Assembly (NCBI GenBank): GCA_020747015.1
Contig: JAGTJM010000034.1
Coordinates: 124,001 to 188,000 of the forward strand
Reading direction: 5' to 3'
Source: Pyrenochaeta sp. MPI-SDFR-AT-0127
Taxonomy: Eukaryota > Ascomycota > Dothideomycetes > Pleosporales > Cucurbitariaceae
Length of the DNA stretch: 64,000 bases
Part shown: positions 63,601 to 64,000 of the stretch, piece by piece
Numbering within the stretch: the first letter of the stretch is position 1
Layout: every line of letters starts with the position of its first letter
Made by a program: the position numbers and the translations under genes
Notes under the pieces: model-generated
What the model saw: the letters and a program-made list of their open reading frames with translations, nothing else
What the model was told of the DNA's origin: nothing
The model's database searches: none

Positions 63601-63853
63601 ATGCCTTCATTCAATGGTAAGCTCATCAAAACTTTCGTCGAATACAATATCCTAACAGCCAACTAAAGACTCCGTCTCTTCCACACCCTCGGGTCCCTCA
63701 TCTGCACCTACCCCGGCGTCCACCACCCCCCGAACAACAACGCATGAGACGCTCCACGCCGCTTCGGCTGCTTTGACTTCCCAAGGTCTAGACCTTTGCC
63801 CCCACTGCTTCCGCGAGAAGTCGCACTGCAATGAGAGGTTCGAGTTTGCATGA
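63601..63853 (+). CDS. Small two-exon protein with C-terminal Cys/His motif
   Basis: Exon 1 (63601-63616) encodes MPSFN plus one base. A 52-bp intron (63617-63668) has donor GTAAGC, a CTAAC branch-like site and an AAG acceptor. Exon 2 (63669-63853) completes a 66-residue protein. The middle is Ser/Thr/Pro-rich and probably disordered. The C-terminal part contains CPHCFREKSHC, a possible metal-binding CxxC-x6-C arrangement with two His. I recognise no family. Total coding length is a multiple of three, and the antisense frame has no comparable features. Short spliced genes of this form are often missed by annotation. Confidence 0.6.
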
Positions 63854-64000
63854 ACGTACCGATGCATTCTCGACGGGGCTGGGGCTCGACGTTATATTTT
63901 CAAGAAACCCTTCACCGAATCGTTTCACAGCTTTCAGGTGGAGGGGCTACGCCTTCACTTCTGTTTCGAGAGCCTCTATGGGCCTTTTTTTAATGGAAAT
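63854..64000. other. Window edge, nothing identified
   Basis: The downstream flank of the small gene. No feature is seen. Confidence 0.4.

Noticed and set aside
1..64000. tRNA, rRNA and CRISPR features
   Set aside because: I looked for tRNA T-loop-type and rRNA-like sequences by eye and found none convincing. There is no regularly spaced repeat array of CRISPR type, as expected for a fungal nuclear genome.

Overview
The window is genomic DNA of a filamentous ascomycete (Pezizomycotina). Short spliceosomal introns of about 47-60 bp with GTRNGY-type donors and CTRAY-type branch sites interrupt most genes. There are HET and NACHT/ankyrin genes, a Zn2Cys6 regulator, SAT4-type rhodopsin-like membrane proteins and secreted plant-cell-wall esterases. 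Several blocks are extremely TA-rich and look like the product of repeat-induced point mutation (RIP: C-to-T changes on both strands). I cannot name the species; a plant-associated or saprobic lifestyle is inferred from the esterases.

Layout. 1-3.05 kb is RIP-mutated repeat. 3.2-4.0 kb is a NACHT-gene relic split by a 148-bp hAT-like MITE. 4.7-5.5 kb is an intact unknown gene. 6.2-9.9 kb (minus) is one long decayed gene: P/Q/Y-rich N-terminus, unknown domain, CorA-like GMN segment, then ankyrin repeats. Only its ankyrin half is RIP-mutated. 10.1-11.7 kb is a feruloyl esterase/tannase. 13.0-13.6 kb is a frameshifted MAPR/Dap1-like gene. 16.2-22.0 kb holds a cytochrome P450, an amino-acid permease and a divergently transcribed seven-helix membrane protein. 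23.6-26.4 kb holds a secreted cysteine-containing protein with C-terminal 17-residue repeats, and its dead paralogue. 27.1-27.6 kb is another RIP block. 28.3-30.5 kb is a large unrecognised decayed gene. 31.9-33.2 kb is a HET gene. 33.4-36.2 kb is gene-poor and holds an aldehyde-dehydrogenase scrap. 36.3-40.5 kb pairs an FAD oxidoreductase with a Zn2Cys6 regulator. 41.4-41.7 kb is a HET relic. 43.5-45.2 kb is a second tannase-family esterase. 45.6-48.3 kb carries a large membrane protein and a Cys-rich single-pass protein that may be one gene. 48.9-54.9 kb is a single 6-kb open frame encoding four tandem pectin methylesterase modules. 57.3-59.7 kb holds an aldoxime dehydratase and a DUF1993 protein. 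61.1-61.7 kb is an RNase H1-like gene lacking one catalytic aspartate. A tiny two-exon gene closes the right edge.

How the genes fit together. Two tannase-family esterases and the four-module pectin methylesterase would act on ester bonds of pectin and ferulate or gallate esters outside the cell. The FAD oxidoreductase and its regulator look like a small metabolic unit. NACHT, CorA-ankyrin and HET genes are the usual fungal allorecognition/innate-immunity repertoire, and most copies here are broken. Several otherwise good reading frames are broken by single-base changes in short homopolymers, so either real decay or residual sequencing error must be considered.
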